From Aquirufa antheringensis (GTDB lineage Bacteria; Bacteroidota; Bacteroidia; Cytophagales; Spirosomataceae): a stretch of DNA of 64,000 bases. The first letter of the stretch is position 1; each line of letters begins with the position of its first letter. Of the stretch, positions 46,516-56,984 are shown in pieces. Made by a program: the position numbers and the translations under genes. Under the pieces are notes generated by a model. That model was not told the DNA's origin. It did not search any database and saw nothing but the letters and a program-made list of their open reading frames with translations. The stretch is from contig NZ_SEWZ01000004.1 of assembly GCF_004307425.1 (NCBI RefSeq), forward strand, positions 248,001-312,000, in the 5' to 3' direction.

Positions 46516-49500
46516 TTATTCACTTAAACTATAGCGTATTTGAAAACCTCCTGCCACAGTAGACCGATAGAAGGAATTAGAAACCAATGGATTATTCATC
46601 ATCTTGTCGAAATAAGCCGTTACAGTTAACTTATTATTCACATTATAACTCAGTTGAGGGCGGAACTGAAAATTCACAAAACCTTGTGTAACGATTGTCT
46701 CCGCATCTAATTTACGTTGTAAAGTACGCGTATCTCTAATCGTTAAATTCATATTAAAACGTAAGTCGTTAGGCAAGCGAACGGACCGTCCATTGACTTT
46801 GAACGGAATCAACAAATTGGATTTAGTAAAGCCCACCGCAACCGTAAAATCCTTGTTAGCTAATTCAGCTACTTGGGAGTTTGCTAAATTTAAACCTACG
46901 TTCCGATCTTGGTTATATTCTAAACGTAAAGAAATTTTACTCTTCGTCACGGCATTTACCCCAATCAAGGGAGAGAAACGTTCCACAAATGAAATCGTAC
47001 TCATCACATAGACTGGAATCAAGGTATTAGTTACAAGATCAAAACGCGAAGAGAGGGGATACAATAAACTGTTAAGTGTTAAATTCATATAATCCGTCGC
47101 AAATTGTCCATACTCTAAAGATGACACAAAGTTCCCTACATTATAGGTACTTGAATACATATGGGAAATCGTAAACGAAGCAAACTTGTTCTTAATACCA
47201 GGCAATAAATTCAAACCATTATAATCCACTTTCCAGTTAGGTAAAGGGATATCATAAAAAGGTGAATACTTGACCGTATTAGCGGAAACACCAGAATAAG
47301 CCGCAAAGAACGCAGGAATCAATACATCTTGAGAATTCTGATTGTAGGTACCTATCTCGGTTGATTTAGTGCGATTAAGACGCGACAACAGGATAGAACG
47401 ATTTGACCTAAACTCTTCGAAAACCGTTTCAGGATTTGAGAAAGCAGTCATAAAGGACAAGAATGACATCGAATAATTTCCAGAACGAATTGGACTTTGC
47501 GACTTAAAAGGCCCGTTAGAAACCTCAGGACGGAAAAATTCTTGGTAATTATCTCCTTTGTTATAATTTCCATCCACCTGAATACGTAAATCTTTTGTCG
47601 GTTCTAATTGAGTGGAGTAGGTTAATTTTTGCGTCCGGAGTTGAGTGAACGGAGTGTTTTGAACGGCACTTCTCGTTAACCAACCATTTTGCGCTGCCTT
47701 AAATCGAATTCCATCATCCTGTCCCCCTGCGATAAAATCAAAACCAGGAGCCTGATTAAGCGCATTCATACCTAGTATACCTGGATTGGGCATAAAACCA
47801 GGAAGCGTAGTAGACTCATTTATCGCATAATTAACTTGTATGCCACGAAGCGTTAATAATAACCGTGTAATCGATTTAAGGGCCCCTTTAGCCGGAATGA
47901 CTATATCCTCCTCATCACCTGGATTGCGCGCAATATTTTTCCCAAAAGAGCGCGGACTATTTGCCCAACGTAAAGCCTTTACCCGATTATAAAGAGCCAC
48001 AAAGTCAATTTTTCCATTAATAGCCTGCTCTCTATTATTCTTAATAATATTGCCAAATGGCAAGCCCAAAGAATCCCGGATATCAAACGAATTTGCGTAA
48101 TAGTTATACCCAATTCGATGCGTGTAATCTGCGTTCATCCAATCGGTTAAGACCGAATTCTGTAGAGGCAATCGCCAAACCATACCGGCTTGTTGATCAA
48201 AGCTTTTGGCCCTACCTAAAGCCCGCAAACTAATCATCACCGAATCTCGTTTTTCCTGCGTATCTAAATCACCAATTGGCTCATCAATAATCGAATTCAC
48301 CTGCGCAGTATAATTCAGCACCATACTCTTTGTTAAATTCCAATTCAGCGCATATTGACGATTAAAGAACCAATACTTCTCAAATTGAGGGGCCACACCT
48401 AACGTCGTAAATTCCGCATTCCGCATTTGGGTCTTAATGAAACTGCGATCCATATCTAATCGAACCATCAATGAAGAAGGAACCAGATTTAAATTGAAAT
48501 CTTTGATTAAATCAAAATTGGCTTTCTTGAAAGGTTCTAAGAAACGAGATGAACTTGTATAGGCATAAAGAACACTTCCTTTGTGACTTAGTTGATTATA
48601 TTCCGCTATTAATGGACTTGTTCGGACCATCTCTGAGTACGCATAGCTAAAAGTAAAATTAGAGAAATCCCAAGGATTACTAAACTTAGATTGAGGATTT
48701 CTATTCTTCTTCACGTTAGAAAAGTTGAATCCTTTTCGTTCCGTATTATCCTCAACTAAAGTTAAATAAGACCGTTTTTTTGTTTCAGAATTAAATTTCT
48801 GTATCGAGTTTCGCAAGAAGATATCTGGGTCAAAAGGATCAAATTCAGGTGAAATAGTACGGCGGTCGTACGTGATAAAGAATGGTATTTTGAAGCCCCA
48901 CTTTCTAGGTAAGAGTTTGTCTAAATTCAAATTTGCTGTAATACCATATTCTAGATTATTCTCGCGACTGCGTTCCGATATTTTGGTCTGAACACCACCG
49001 AAGCCATAATTCTTGAAACTACCATTCATTTGGATTGTACCCAAATCGGCTAACTTGATTCCCAATTTACCAATAGCAGCTTCACCTGAAGTCTGGTCAA
49101 ATCCAGACGCTCGCAATTCATTTACCCAAATACAGAATGATTTATTCGTATTACTCGTGTTTCGCACACCAATCATCGTCACCATCGTAGCACTCTGATC
49201 AGGGCGTCCCATCACCGTAATTTTATAGGTCTTTCCGGTAGAACTCGTAATGACCATTGTAAAACGCTCATTAAGACTTTTACCTTGCTTATCCCGCTCC
49301 GTCTTCACTTGCTTCACTAAATCAAACTCGATGTCAAACTCATTCTCCATCGGCCAAATTTCCGTATCTAAGCTTTGCCCCTTCTGCGTCTGAGTCAGCC
49401 CCGTATTCTCAATTTCATAATAATTATCCGTCAAATCCGTCCCTATTCGTAAGAAAGCGCTCACCTGTCCACTAATCGCATCTGGGCTCTGCATCGATAC

Positions 49501-52500
49501 AAACATCTTCAAGCGTTTGTAGTTGATGAAATCAAATAAGGTATTTTTAAATACGGCTCTTGCGTCATTAGGCCTCAAATTATCGACACATAAACTCATC
49601 GATTGCTCGTTCAGACGCGCATTGTTAATCGTCGTAATATCCTGATCTCGTACAAATCCTGGTGGAACCACATAAGGAATAGCGCTCTCCCCTTTATTAG
49701 CAGGACCATTCTCTTCTATATTCACACTTGAAACACGAAATTTAGCATCGTATGGTTCCGGCAAATCCTGACCACTTCGTTTATCTAACTCCCCCACAAA
49801 CTTGCGGTAACTATAGCCAGAAAGCTGTAATTGGGCAAAGCGCAACACGACAGGCTCCTGGAATTCCTTCAAAACCATCCGCATAAAACGAATCGATTTA
49901 AACGAGTTAATCTCCCCAGCCGGTGTTTTATAATTCCGTTTATCCTTAATCGGTATTCGGAAGAGGTACCAATTCACACCACCTTCTGTGATTTTGTCCA
50001 CGACAAATCCGCTACCAATTTGTAAACTACTAGGCTTCAAATCCACCTCATACTCGAAATAAGCCTCATTTTCATTGACCGTATTATCATTATTCAAATC
50101 CTCTCGGTCCGGAAGCATGCTATTGGCCTCGGTGAAATTCGTATTAGATGGATTAGCCGTCGTTGGGCTATTATTTTCCATCCCTAAGTAATTTTTGTAG
50201 CGCTGAATCAACGATTCCGTACCATTGAATTTTTGATTCAAGTAATAATCGAAATCATCTGCGGCTGGGTCATTTTGGATTTTAGCCAAAGCCAAGACAT
50301 CCGTCACTCTCCCCTTAACTTGATCCAGATACGCTTTAAAATGTGTCGTCTCCGTTACAGCAGTTGCATCATCAGATGTATTAGGCAAACCATCTAAACC
50401 AATATCTTGCTTTTCTCTTCCTGCAGAATTATCAAATGCATTTATCACAAACTGACGAGAAGGTGCTAATCCCCAATCGGTCGTCTCCACATTCTTTCCT
50501 GTACCGTTCGTAATTTTATCCCCTGCTGGTATACCATTCTCAAAATTGGAATATCCATCCGGAATAAAATCCTCTGACACATCCCCTAAGTGGAAAACTA
50601 ATTTACCTCCCGTCTCATTGTTTTTATTAAATACTCCATCTCGAACTTTCCCAGACTCACCTCCTATAAATGGATCCATTAACCAAAACTCAATTTGCTC
50701 TACATTCGCATTATCAAAGTCGGTATCTGAACTAATCGCACGCGTAATCGCTCCAAAATTAGAGACAGGTGTTGGCAGTAAACCAGTCGAAGTTAAGTTT
50801 GGATTAAAATTGTATAAACCGCGCTCTGAAGGGAAATAAGCGACATCTAAAACTCCAATAGGTAAATTGGTAATGTTGTTTGCGAAATCTTTATTCGGAA
50901 ATAGCCCTTTAGGTGTTACAACCCGCTCATAGGCATAAGCATTCACTTTCGAAGGATCCAATCCGGGTACATCCAAGGCAAAACCACCCTGTCCATAAAT
51001 ACTCGCATCTACTGTATAGGCAGCAATTTTAGCCCGATTGAAACCGGCAGCTAATTTATTTCCTGTTAACACATAGGACTTAGGGGTTGCCGCAGACTTC
51101 CACAGGTTTGCCTGAGAACTTAAATTGTAAATAACCCGAGCAGCTTCGAAGTCGTCAATAAAGGCATTCCCTTGCACACGATCATTCACATTCGGAATGA
51201 GCTTCGCAAACTCTCCTTGGAAATCAATCACCGAAGTTTCTTTCGTAGAAATCAAAGGTAGCTTGTCTAAGAAACGCGTAATACCTTGTGAATTCTGAAG
51301 TATGGTAGCATCGAAGCCTAACAACGTATTGTTCACCGGTTCATTCCCCATGGCGACACGACGGAAAAAAGCGGGCGGACTTTCGGACATATTTTGGATA
51401 GTAGCCCCTAAATGGACATTCTTACCCAAATTATAATCCAATCGGGTACCTAAAAGTGTCCGAATTTGATTCGAAAAAAGATCAGGCTTCTCATAACACA
51501 CTTTAATCTCCCTACCAGAAGAAAATACCCCTTCATTAATTATTTTAACGCGCCCTGATTGCGGCTCTACAAGGTAATCCGTTCCTGCGGCAAGGGATTG
51601 TCCACCCGCCGTAACGGTCACAGACTTAGCTTCCACCCCAAAAGGCAAAGCAATATCACCCCCAGCACCAGATTGAAAGGTTCCTTTAATGAAAAACTTA
51701 TTCTTCGTGGATATCTGCGCTGCATCTGTCTGCGTTCCAGTGTATAACTTATCGTATACGTATTTATCCACTAAATTAGATTCTGCAGAGGTAAACTTCG
51801 CGCGTAAATTAACCCCAAAAGGTTCCAGAACAGGGAAAATAATCTTACCGGCTTTAGAGTCCACAGTAATATCCTCGATGTAATCAAAATTCCCATCCGG
51901 CTGAGGATCGCCTGCAAAATTCAATTTATCTAGGCCTAAGACCTTAACGAGTGGAACATCTTTAAAATTGGTCCCCTCAATTAGGTTACTATTATCGATC
52001 CCAGTCGCATCATCCTTGTACACAATACGTAGTTGAAAATTCTGCTTTGTGAGGGCTGATGTATTCAAAGAATAGATATTCTTCATCATCAAGTCCCACA
52101 TTGGATGAGGTTTACCGGTACTATTCGAATTCAAATTATTCCGTATCGTGCTAGATTTCAACATTTTGAGAATCAAAACCTCATCATCTTGACGTGCCTG
52201 GTAATCCTCCGTTAACTCCCCTACCTTGTATTTACGTCCATTTAAAGTATATTCGTAAGAAACAGCTAAGACCTCATCGTTACGTAAAGGAGCCACCAAG
52301 GAGATATAACCCAGTTGTGAATTGAACTTAAATTCGCGTTCTGTTAAACGTTTTGCGCCTTTCAGCACATCAAAATCAGTTCCCCGCTTTAGATTATAGG
52401 TAGTCTCTAATCGCTCGGTTGCCTCATTTGATTTCCGTAGATTAGGATCTGCCAAAAGCTTCGCATACATCCCATTCGCCTTATTATCCACTGGACTTGT

Positions 52501-53613
52501 GGAATTGATCGGCTGGAATACCGGATTTGTGTTATTGTATGGACTTGCTTCACCAAGATCATATAGTGAAACTAAATTTCGGAGCGTTTCCGTACTCTGT
52601 GTTCGATTCGTGACATATACTTCTACCCTCGTCACTGTAATTCCACTCGAAATTACGGGTAGGTTTTTCAAGGCCCTTTCGTAATTATTTCTAAAATAAG
52701 AAGACAAGAAAAAATGTCTATTCTCATCGTATTGATCCACACGGACCTCGAAATTCTTTCCTTGAGAACCTCCTTTTAAGGTGATACAATCTTGTTTTGA
52801 GCGTTGCTGAGCCGCCACTACGGTCATATCCAAGGCTCCAAAACGCAATAAGGTTTTCACCCCAAACAAATTCTGAATGCCCGGAATTAATTGTGAATTC
52901 AAAGTCCAGGAAGTGTTTCCTACTTCGATATTTTGGAGAATATCCTCCTCCTGCGTCTTCCAATTTAACTTCAATTGATTCTGAAAATTAAAACTCGCCT
53001 TCGTGTCAAAGTTGACATTCAAGTTTAACTTATCGCCTATTTTTCCCTGAAAATTAATCTGGGCTTGTTCGTTAAAATAGAGATTACCCACATAACGCAA
53101 TTGAACCGGAATTGCAGGATTATCTACAAATTGACCCATATAACCCACATCCAGCAAAAGAGAACCATTCGGCTTAAAGGATACCTCCGTTCCACCAAAA
53201 ATTCGATCAATAGCAGGCGGCAACTCAATTTTAGGGAAAAGTCCCCGGGATTTCAGATTACTCGAACCATCTAAACTTTTAGAGTAGGATCTCCAAAAAC
53301 TCCGATTGACCTCTTGATTTTGAATTTGATTAAACGTCTTGAAATCGCTGATTTGCGTAGTACCCGTCGCATCCTTTTGAATGACTAATTTAGGATCAGA
53401 CTCAAATGTGTAGGATGAATTAGGCTTTTTAAAATAGATGGAGAAAGGAGACTTCCCTGAGCTTTTAATCGGTTTCTTTAACGTTAAACGGGGTTTCTTA
53501 CCCGATTTAGCCAGCGAATCGATTTGGGCAAAATTCGAAAAAGACAAAACTATTCCAAGCCCAAGAAAAAGGGGCAACCAAGTGGAATATCTATGTTTTT
53601 CGAACGAATACAC
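46516..53613 (-). CDS. sprA: T9SS outer-membrane translocon protein SprA (Sov)
   Basis: SprA is the giant 36-stranded outer-membrane barrel that moves T9SS cargo across the outer membrane. At 2365 residues it matches the family (about 2400). The N-terminus has an export signal (hydrophobic stretch about 13-30, LFLGLGIVLSFSNFAQ), then SprA domains such as GSLLLDVGYMGQFVDNPAIP and LNVNFDTKASFNFQNQLKLNW, and a Tyr/aromatic-rich C-terminal end FRPQLSYNVNNKLTVTAYFD. The stop of ruvA touches its start, so it probably shares the gatA-to-sprA transcript. With the plug protein it forms the secretion pore. Confidence 0.93.
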   Translation of the reverse strand: MYSFEKHRYSTWLPLFLGLGIVLSFSNFAQIDSLAKSGKKPRLTLKKPIKSSGKSPFSIYFKKPNSSYTFESDPKLVIQKDATGTTQISDFKTFNQIQNQEVNRSFWRSYSKSLDGSSNLKSRGLFPKIELPPAIDRIFGGTEVSFKPNGSLLLDVGYMGQFVDNPAIPVQLRYVGNLYFNEQAQINFQGKIGDKLNLNVNFDTKASFNFQNQLKLNWKTQEEDILQNIEVGNTSWTLNSQLIPGIQNLFGVKTLLRFGALDMTVVAAQQRSKQDCITLKGGSQGKNFEVRVDQYDENRHFFLSSYFRNNYERALKNLPVISSGITVTRVEVYVTNRTQSTETLRNLVSLYDLGEASPYNNTNPVFQPINSTSPVDNKANGMYAKLLADPNLRKSNEATERLETTYNLKRGTDFDVLKGAKRLTEREFKFNSQLGYISLVAPLRNDEVLAVSYEYTLNGRKYKVGELTEDYQARQDDEVLILKMLKSSTIRNNLNSNSTGKPHPMWDLMMKNIYSLNTSALTKQNFQLRIVYKDDATGIDNSNLIEGTNFKDVPLVKVLGLDKLNFAGDPQPDGNFDYIEDITVDSKAGKIIFPVLEPFGVNLRAKFTSAESNLVDKYVYDKLYTGTQTDAAQISTKNKFFIKGTFQSGAGGDIALPFGVEAKSVTVTAGGQSLAAGTDYLVEPQSGRVKIINEGVFSSGREIKVCYEKPDLFSNQIRTLLGTRLDYNLGKNVHLGATIQNMSESPPAFFRRVAMGNEPVNNTLLGFDATILQNSQGITRFLDKLPLISTKETSVIDFQGEFAKLIPNVNDRVQGNAFIDDFEAARVIYNLSSQANLWKSAATPKSYVLTGNKLAAGFNRAKIAAYTVDASIYGQGGFALDVPGLDPSKVNAYAYERVVTPKGLFPNKDFANNITNLPIGVLDVAYFPSERGLYNFNPNLTSTGLLPTPVSNFGAITRAISSDTDFDNANVEQIEFWLMDPFIGGESGKVRDGVFNKNNETGGKLVFHLGDVSEDFIPDGYSNFENGIPAGDKITNGTGKNVETTDWGLAPSRQFVINAFDNSAGREKQDIGLDGLPNTSDDATAVTETTHFKAYLDQVKGRVTDVLALAKIQNDPAADDFDYYLNQKFNGTESLIQRYKNYLGMENNSPTTANPSNTNFTEANSMLPDREDLNNDNTVNENEAYFEYEVDLKPSSLQIGSGFVVDKITEGGVNWYLFRIPIKDKRNYKTPAGEINSFKSIRFMRMVLKEFQEPVVLRFAQLQLSGYSYRKFVGELDKRSGQDLPEPYDAKFRVSSVNIEENGPANKGESAIPYVVPPGFVRDQDITTINNARLNEQSMSLCVDNLRPNDARAVFKNTLFDFINYKRLKMFVSMQSPDAISGQVSAFLRIGTDLTDNYYEIENTGLTQTQKGQSLDTEIWPMENEFDIEFDLVKQVKTERDKQGKSLNERFTMVITSSTGKTYKITVMGRPDQSATMVTMIGVRNTSNTNKSFCIWVNELRASGFDQTSGEAAIGKLGIKLADLGTIQMNGSFKNYGFGGVQTKISERSRENNLEYGITANLNLDKLLPRKWGFKIPFFITYDRRTISPEFDPFDPDIFLRNSIQKFNSETKKRSYLTLVEDNTERKGFNFSNVKKNRNPQSKFSNPWDFSNFTFSYAYSEMVRTSPLIAEYNQLSHKGSVLYAYTSSSRFLEPFKKANFDLIKDFNLNLVPSSLMVRLDMDRSFIKTQMRNAEFTTLGVAPQFEKYWFFNRQYALNWNLTKSMVLNYTAQVNSIIDEPIGDLDTQEKRDSVMISLRALGRAKSFDQQAGMVWRLPLQNSVLTDWMNADYTHRIGYNYYANSFDIRDSLGLPFGNIIKNNREQAINGKIDFVALYNRVKALRWANSPRSFGKNIARNPGDEEDIVIPAKGALKSITRLLLTLRGIQVNYAINESTTLPGFMPNPGILGMNALNQAPGFDFIAGGQDDGIRFKAAQNGWLTRSAVQNTPFTQLRTQKLTYSTQLEPTKDLRIQVDGNYNKGDNYQEFFRPEVSNGPFKSQSPIRSGNYSMSFLSFMTAFSNPETVFEEFRSNRSILLSRLNRTKSTEIGTYNQNSQDVLIPAFFAAYSGVSANTVKYSPFYDIPLPNWKVDYNGLNLLPGIKNKFASFTISHMYSSTYNVGNFVSSLEYGQFATDYMNLTLNSLLYPLSSRFDLVTNTLIPVYVMSTISFVERFSPLIGVNAVTKSKISLRLEYNQDRNVGLNLANSQVAELANKDFTVAVGFTKSNLLIPFKVNGRSVRLPNDLRFNMNLTIRDTRTLQRKLDAETIVTQGFVNFQFRPQLSYNVNNKLTVTAYFDKMMNNPLVSNSFYRSTVAGGFQIRYSLSE

Positions 53614-54201
53614 TTATCGCAAGGCTAATTTGATTAAATTTTCAACGCTTGCATCTGGATTTGATTTCAAGATACTATCCAAACTCTTCTCAGCCGCAGT
53701 CCGAGGTATACCTAAGGTAACCAAGGCCGCTAAGGCCTCTTGCTTATGACCAAAATTTGCATCATGAGAAGCCATTCCTGCTTCCACAAATAAGGTATCT
53801 TTTTTACATTTATCTTTTAATTCCAAAATCACTCGCTGAGCAGATTTAGATCCAATTCCTTTAATCGATTGAATTAAGGCTATATTTTCGTTCATAATTG
53901 CCGAACGAATTTCATTGGAAGAGAATGACGATAACATCACCAAAGCCGTACTTAACCCAATTCCCGAAACCGAAATTAAATCCAAAAACAAGAGCTTTTC
54001 ATCCATGGAATGAAAACCTACCAAGGTATGCGAGTCTTCCTTCACCTGTAAGTGCGTATAAAGCTTACATGACTCTTCCCCATCTGCTAAAGCCGCATAA
54101 GTTTGCAAGGAGATTTTAACCTCATAGCCTACCCCATTCACATCAATAATTACGTGTGCACGATCTTTGTGTGCTAATTTACCTTTTAAATAAGCTATCA
54201 T
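53614..54201 (-). CDS. ruvA: Holliday junction DNA helicase subunit RuvA
   Basis: RuvA binds four-way DNA junctions and loads RuvB. The 195-residue protein starts MIAYLKGKLAHKDRAHVIID with the OB-fold, has the helix-hairpin-helix pair (LISVSGIGLSTALVML and IQSIKGIGSKSAQRVILEL) and the C-terminal RuvB-binding domain (about 150-195, EALAALVTLGIPRTAAEKSL). Length is normal. It sits between the LysM transglycosylase gene and sprA with essentially no spacers, a conserved Bacteroidota order. Confidence 0.95.
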   Translation of the reverse strand: MIAYLKGKLAHKDRAHVIIDVNGVGYEVKISLQTYAALADGEESCKLYTHLQVKEDSHTLVGFHSMDEKLLFLDLISVSGIGLSTALVMLSSFSSNEIRSAIMNENIALIQSIKGIGSKSAQRVILELKDKCKKDTLFVEAGMASHDANFGHKQEALAALVTLGIPRTAAEKSLDSILKSNPDASVENLIKLALR

Positions 54202-54203
54202 AA

Positions 54204-55505
54204 TTACCTGCGTTTACGGCGTTTTTTAGATGTAGTCTTTTTCTTTTTACGAGAAGTATATTTGCGCTTCTTGAACGTTTTTTGCTTGCTCCACTTCGTA
54301 GAGGCTTTGGCTAATTTAAAATAGACAAGCGTTTGTCCTTTCTGCAATTTAGTCCCTCTGATACGATTCACCCGTTTTAATTCGGACACACTCATCCCTA
54401 ATTTGCGAGCTACACGAGATAAGGTCTCCCCTCTTTTTACACGGTACGTATGACGCTGGGCAACCGGCATAGGTTCTTCTCGCTCACTCGTATCAATCTC
54501 GGCTGAATCAGGCGCTTTTAAATCCACCCGCGCAGAATCCAAAATACGCGTTCTATTCTGTTCAAAGTACACAAAACGACTCTTGGGAATGTGAACTTTA
54601 ACTTTACTCGAATTCTTAGGCAAAAAATGCGCTATAATATGCGGATTTAATTGCTTGAGCGTATCTAAAGAAAACCCTGTTAACTGAGTCAGGGTGTTTA
54701 AATTCAAATAACCACTCACTAAAATACTATCCTTCGGAATATCAATCACCCAATTTTCTGGTTGAATGGAATGATCCCAATGGTAATTCATCATATAGGT
54801 CATCGCAATAAATTGAGGAACATAAGCCCGAGTTTGAGCGGGTAAACAAGCATAAATGCCCCAAAAATCATTTGACCCACCGCAACGACGCATGGCTCTT
54901 TTCACATTAGATGGACCCGTATTATAGGCTGCAAGCGCTAAATGCCAATCCCCAAAAGTCTTATGCAGTCGTTTCAAATACTGACAAGCGGCCTCCGTTG
55001 CTCTTTCCGCATCAAATCGCTCATCGATGTATTGATCCACTCGCATGCCAAAATCACCTCGTGCCGTGTAAGGCATAAATTGCCAAAGTCCTCCGGCTCC
55101 TTTATTTGAAATAGCTTTATTCTCTAAACCAGATTCAATTAAAGACAAGTATTTTAATTCATCCGGCAAACCATATTTCTGTAAGTACTTCTCATACAAT
55201 GGGAAGTAAATATCCTTGCGCTCTAACATCCGTTGCGTGAAACTCGCCTTCCTAAACGCAAAAATCTCTACAAACTGATGCGTAAGGATATTATAATGCA
55301 GCGGAATCTGATTCTCTAACTTTTTCAAGCGATCTTGAATCAAACCTGGGTCGATACTAAAGGCAGGAGGTCCACCTTGCTCAACTTTGGCTAAAGAATC
55401 GATCTGCTTTAAATCATAGGCAGGTTGATAGGACCCCGTGACTTGACCAAAGCTTAGAACGGAAGTGAATAAACAGGAAAGAAATACAAATTTATTCCAC
55501 ATCAT
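54204..55505 (-). CDS. LysM-containing lytic murein transglycosylase (MltD-like)
   Basis: The 433-residue secreted enzyme cuts peptidoglycan glycan strands. It has a signal peptide (MMWNKFVFLSCLFTSVLSFG), an SLT (GH23) domain with the catalytic Glu in LIESGLENKAISNKGAGGLWQF and the AYNTGPSNVKRA motif, a linker with a degenerate LysM-like segment, and a LysM domain near 355-400 (YRVKRGETLSRVARKLGMSV). The tail is strongly basic, about 30 residues of Lys/Arg. It overlaps gatA by 14 bases and abuts ruvA by two. Confidence 0.9.
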   Translation of the reverse strand: MMWNKFVFLSCLFTSVLSFGQVTGSYQPAYDLKQIDSLAKVEQGGPPAFSIDPGLIQDRLKKLENQIPLHYNILTHQFVEIFAFRKASFTQRMLERKDIYFPLYEKYLQKYGLPDELKYLSLIESGLENKAISNKGAGGLWQFMPYTARGDFGMRVDQYIDERFDAERATEAACQYLKRLHKTFGDWHLALAAYNTGPSNVKRAMRRCGGSNDFWGIYACLPAQTRAYVPQFIAMTYMMNYHWDHSIQPENWVIDIPKDSILVSGYLNLNTLTQLTGFSLDTLKQLNPHIIAHFLPKNSSKVKVHIPKSRFVYFEQNRTRILDSARVDLKAPDSAEIDTSEREEPMPVAQRHTYRVKRGETLSRVARKLGMSVSELKRVNRIRGTKLQKGQTLVYFKLAKASTKWSKQKTFKKRKYTSRKKKKTTSKKRRKRR

Positions 55506-56907
55506 GGCTTAATATTTCACCTACATCTAACATTTTAGCCTCTTGGAAAGGACTTGTCATTAATTGGAAGCCCATCGGTAAGCCAGCAGAATCTGTTCCC
55601 ATCGGAATGGACAGTCCCGGAATACCTGCCACATTGGCCTGTACTGTAAATAAATCACCTAAATACATCTGAATAGGATCAAGTGTTTTTTCTCCTAGTC
55701 GGTAAGCCGTAGAGGAAGTTGTAGGAGAGATGATAAAATCGTATTCCGCTAAAATGGCAAGGGTCCTATCTTGAATTAAACGACGTACTTTTTGGGCTTT
55801 AGTATAATAAGCATCATAATAATCTGCGCTTAAAACGAAAGTGCCAAGCATAATACGACGTTGCACTTCCGCTCCAAAACCCTCTTGACGCGTTCGCTTG
55901 TATAACTGCATCAAATCCAACGGACTAGATGTTCTATGTCCAAACTTCACCCCATCAAATCGAGATAAATTCGAACTCGATTCAGCCGTCGTCAACACAT
56001 AATACGTAGGCAATAACTGATCGATATAAGAAAAATCTACCCCTTCTACTACATATCCTAACTTTTTTAACTTATCCACTTGTAGAACAAATGCCTCTTT
56101 AATTTCCGGCTGAAGACTGGGATGCTCTACCACTTCTTTGATATAAGCGATACGTTTATTGTCAGACTTAGCAGCAGGAATGGTAGAACTTAAGGTACTA
56201 TCTTGACCATCCTGTCCCTTAATCGTATCTAAAACCAATCGCGCATCTGAAACATAGTTTGCAATAGGCCCAATCGTGTCAAATGAAGAGGCATAAGCGA
56301 TTAAACCCCAGCGAGAAACTAAACCATAGGTAGGTTTCAAGCCTATTACGCCACAAAAAGCTGCCGGCATTCGAATCGATCCACCAGTATCCGTTCCTAA
56401 AGAAACTTGACACATACCTGCCTGAACAGCTACTGCAGAGCCGCCAGAACTACCACCTGCAACGTGTGCTTGATTAACGAAATTTACTACAGGACCAAAA
56501 GCTGAATTTTCATTCGTACTTCCCATCCCAAACTCATCGCAATTTTGGCGTCCAATGATAATCGCATCTTCGTCGATCAATCGCTGAACAGCCGTTGCAG
56601 AAAAGGTGGATTTAAAAGAATCCAAAATCTTACTACCTGCGTAGGAATGATGCCCTTCGTAACAAAGTAAGTCTTTAATACCCACCACTAATCCGGCTAA
56701 TTTGCCGGCGGTTCCAGCTTTTATTTTAGCGTCAATTAGCGCAGCTTTTTCAATTGCTTCCTCTTCATATACCTCCAAAAAAGCATTTAAAGCCTTGTTG
56801 TGCGTATGAATTTGATTTAAATGACCTGCGACGATAGAAGAAACAGAAAGCTCACCCGCTAACAATTTCTCCCTAATTTTCGCATAGGGTTGATTGGAAT
56901 TACTCAT
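55492..56907 (-). CDS. gatA: Asp-tRNA(Asn)/Glu-tRNA(Gln) amidotransferase subunit A
   Basis: GatA is the amidase subunit of the GatCAB complex that makes Gln-tRNA and Asn-tRNA by transamidation. From ATG 56907 (MSNSNQPYAKIREKLLAGEL) it has 471 residues, the usual 470-490. The amidase signature is visible: GKLAGLVVGIKDLL with Lys, and AGGSSGGSAVAVQAGMCQVSLGTDTGGSI with the catalytic Ser-cisSer-Lys triad. A longer start at 56940 overlaps the upstream terminator. GatB and GatC are not in the window. Confidence 0.95.
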   Translation of the reverse strand: MSNSNQPYAKIREKLLAGELSVSSIVAGHLNQIHTHNKALNAFLEVYEEEAIEKAALIDAKIKAGTAGKLAGLVVGIKDLLCYEGHHSYAGSKILDSFKSTFSATAVQRLIDEDAIIIGRQNCDEFGMGSTNENSAFGPVVNFVNQAHVAGGSSGGSAVAVQAGMCQVSLGTDTGGSIRMPAAFCGVIGLKPTYGLVSRWGLIAYASSFDTIGPIANYVSDARLVLDTIKGQDGQDSTLSSTIPAAKSDNKRIAYIKEVVEHPSLQPEIKEAFVLQVDKLKKLGYVVEGVDFSYIDQLLPTYYVLTTAESSSNLSRFDGVKFGHRTSSPLDLMQLYKRTRQEGFGAEVQRRIMLGTFVLSADYYDAYYTKAQKVRRLIQDRTLAILAEYDFIISPTTSSTAYRLGEKTLDPIQMYLGDLFTVQANVAGIPGLSIPMGTDSAGLPMGFQLMTSPFQEAKMLDVGEILSHDVE

Positions 56908-56931
56908 TAAAAAAGGGAATCTATAGAAACA

Positions 56932-56963
56932 CAAAAGCATAGTTGAATTTCTTCAACTATGCA
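56932..56963 (-). terminator. Intrinsic terminator between tatA and gatA
   Basis: An 11-bp perfect stem (GCATAGTTGAA/TTCAACTATGC, about 56938-56962) with a loop of about four bases, followed on the minus strand by TTTTGTGTTT. It lies between the tatA stop and the gatA start. Confidence 0.7.
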
Positions 56964-56984
56964 GATAGTAAGTACTGGAGAGAC

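Noticed and set aside
46516-53613. Several shorter plus-strand frames inside sprA
   Set aside because: They are shadows of a single long conserved gene with the expected SprA domains.
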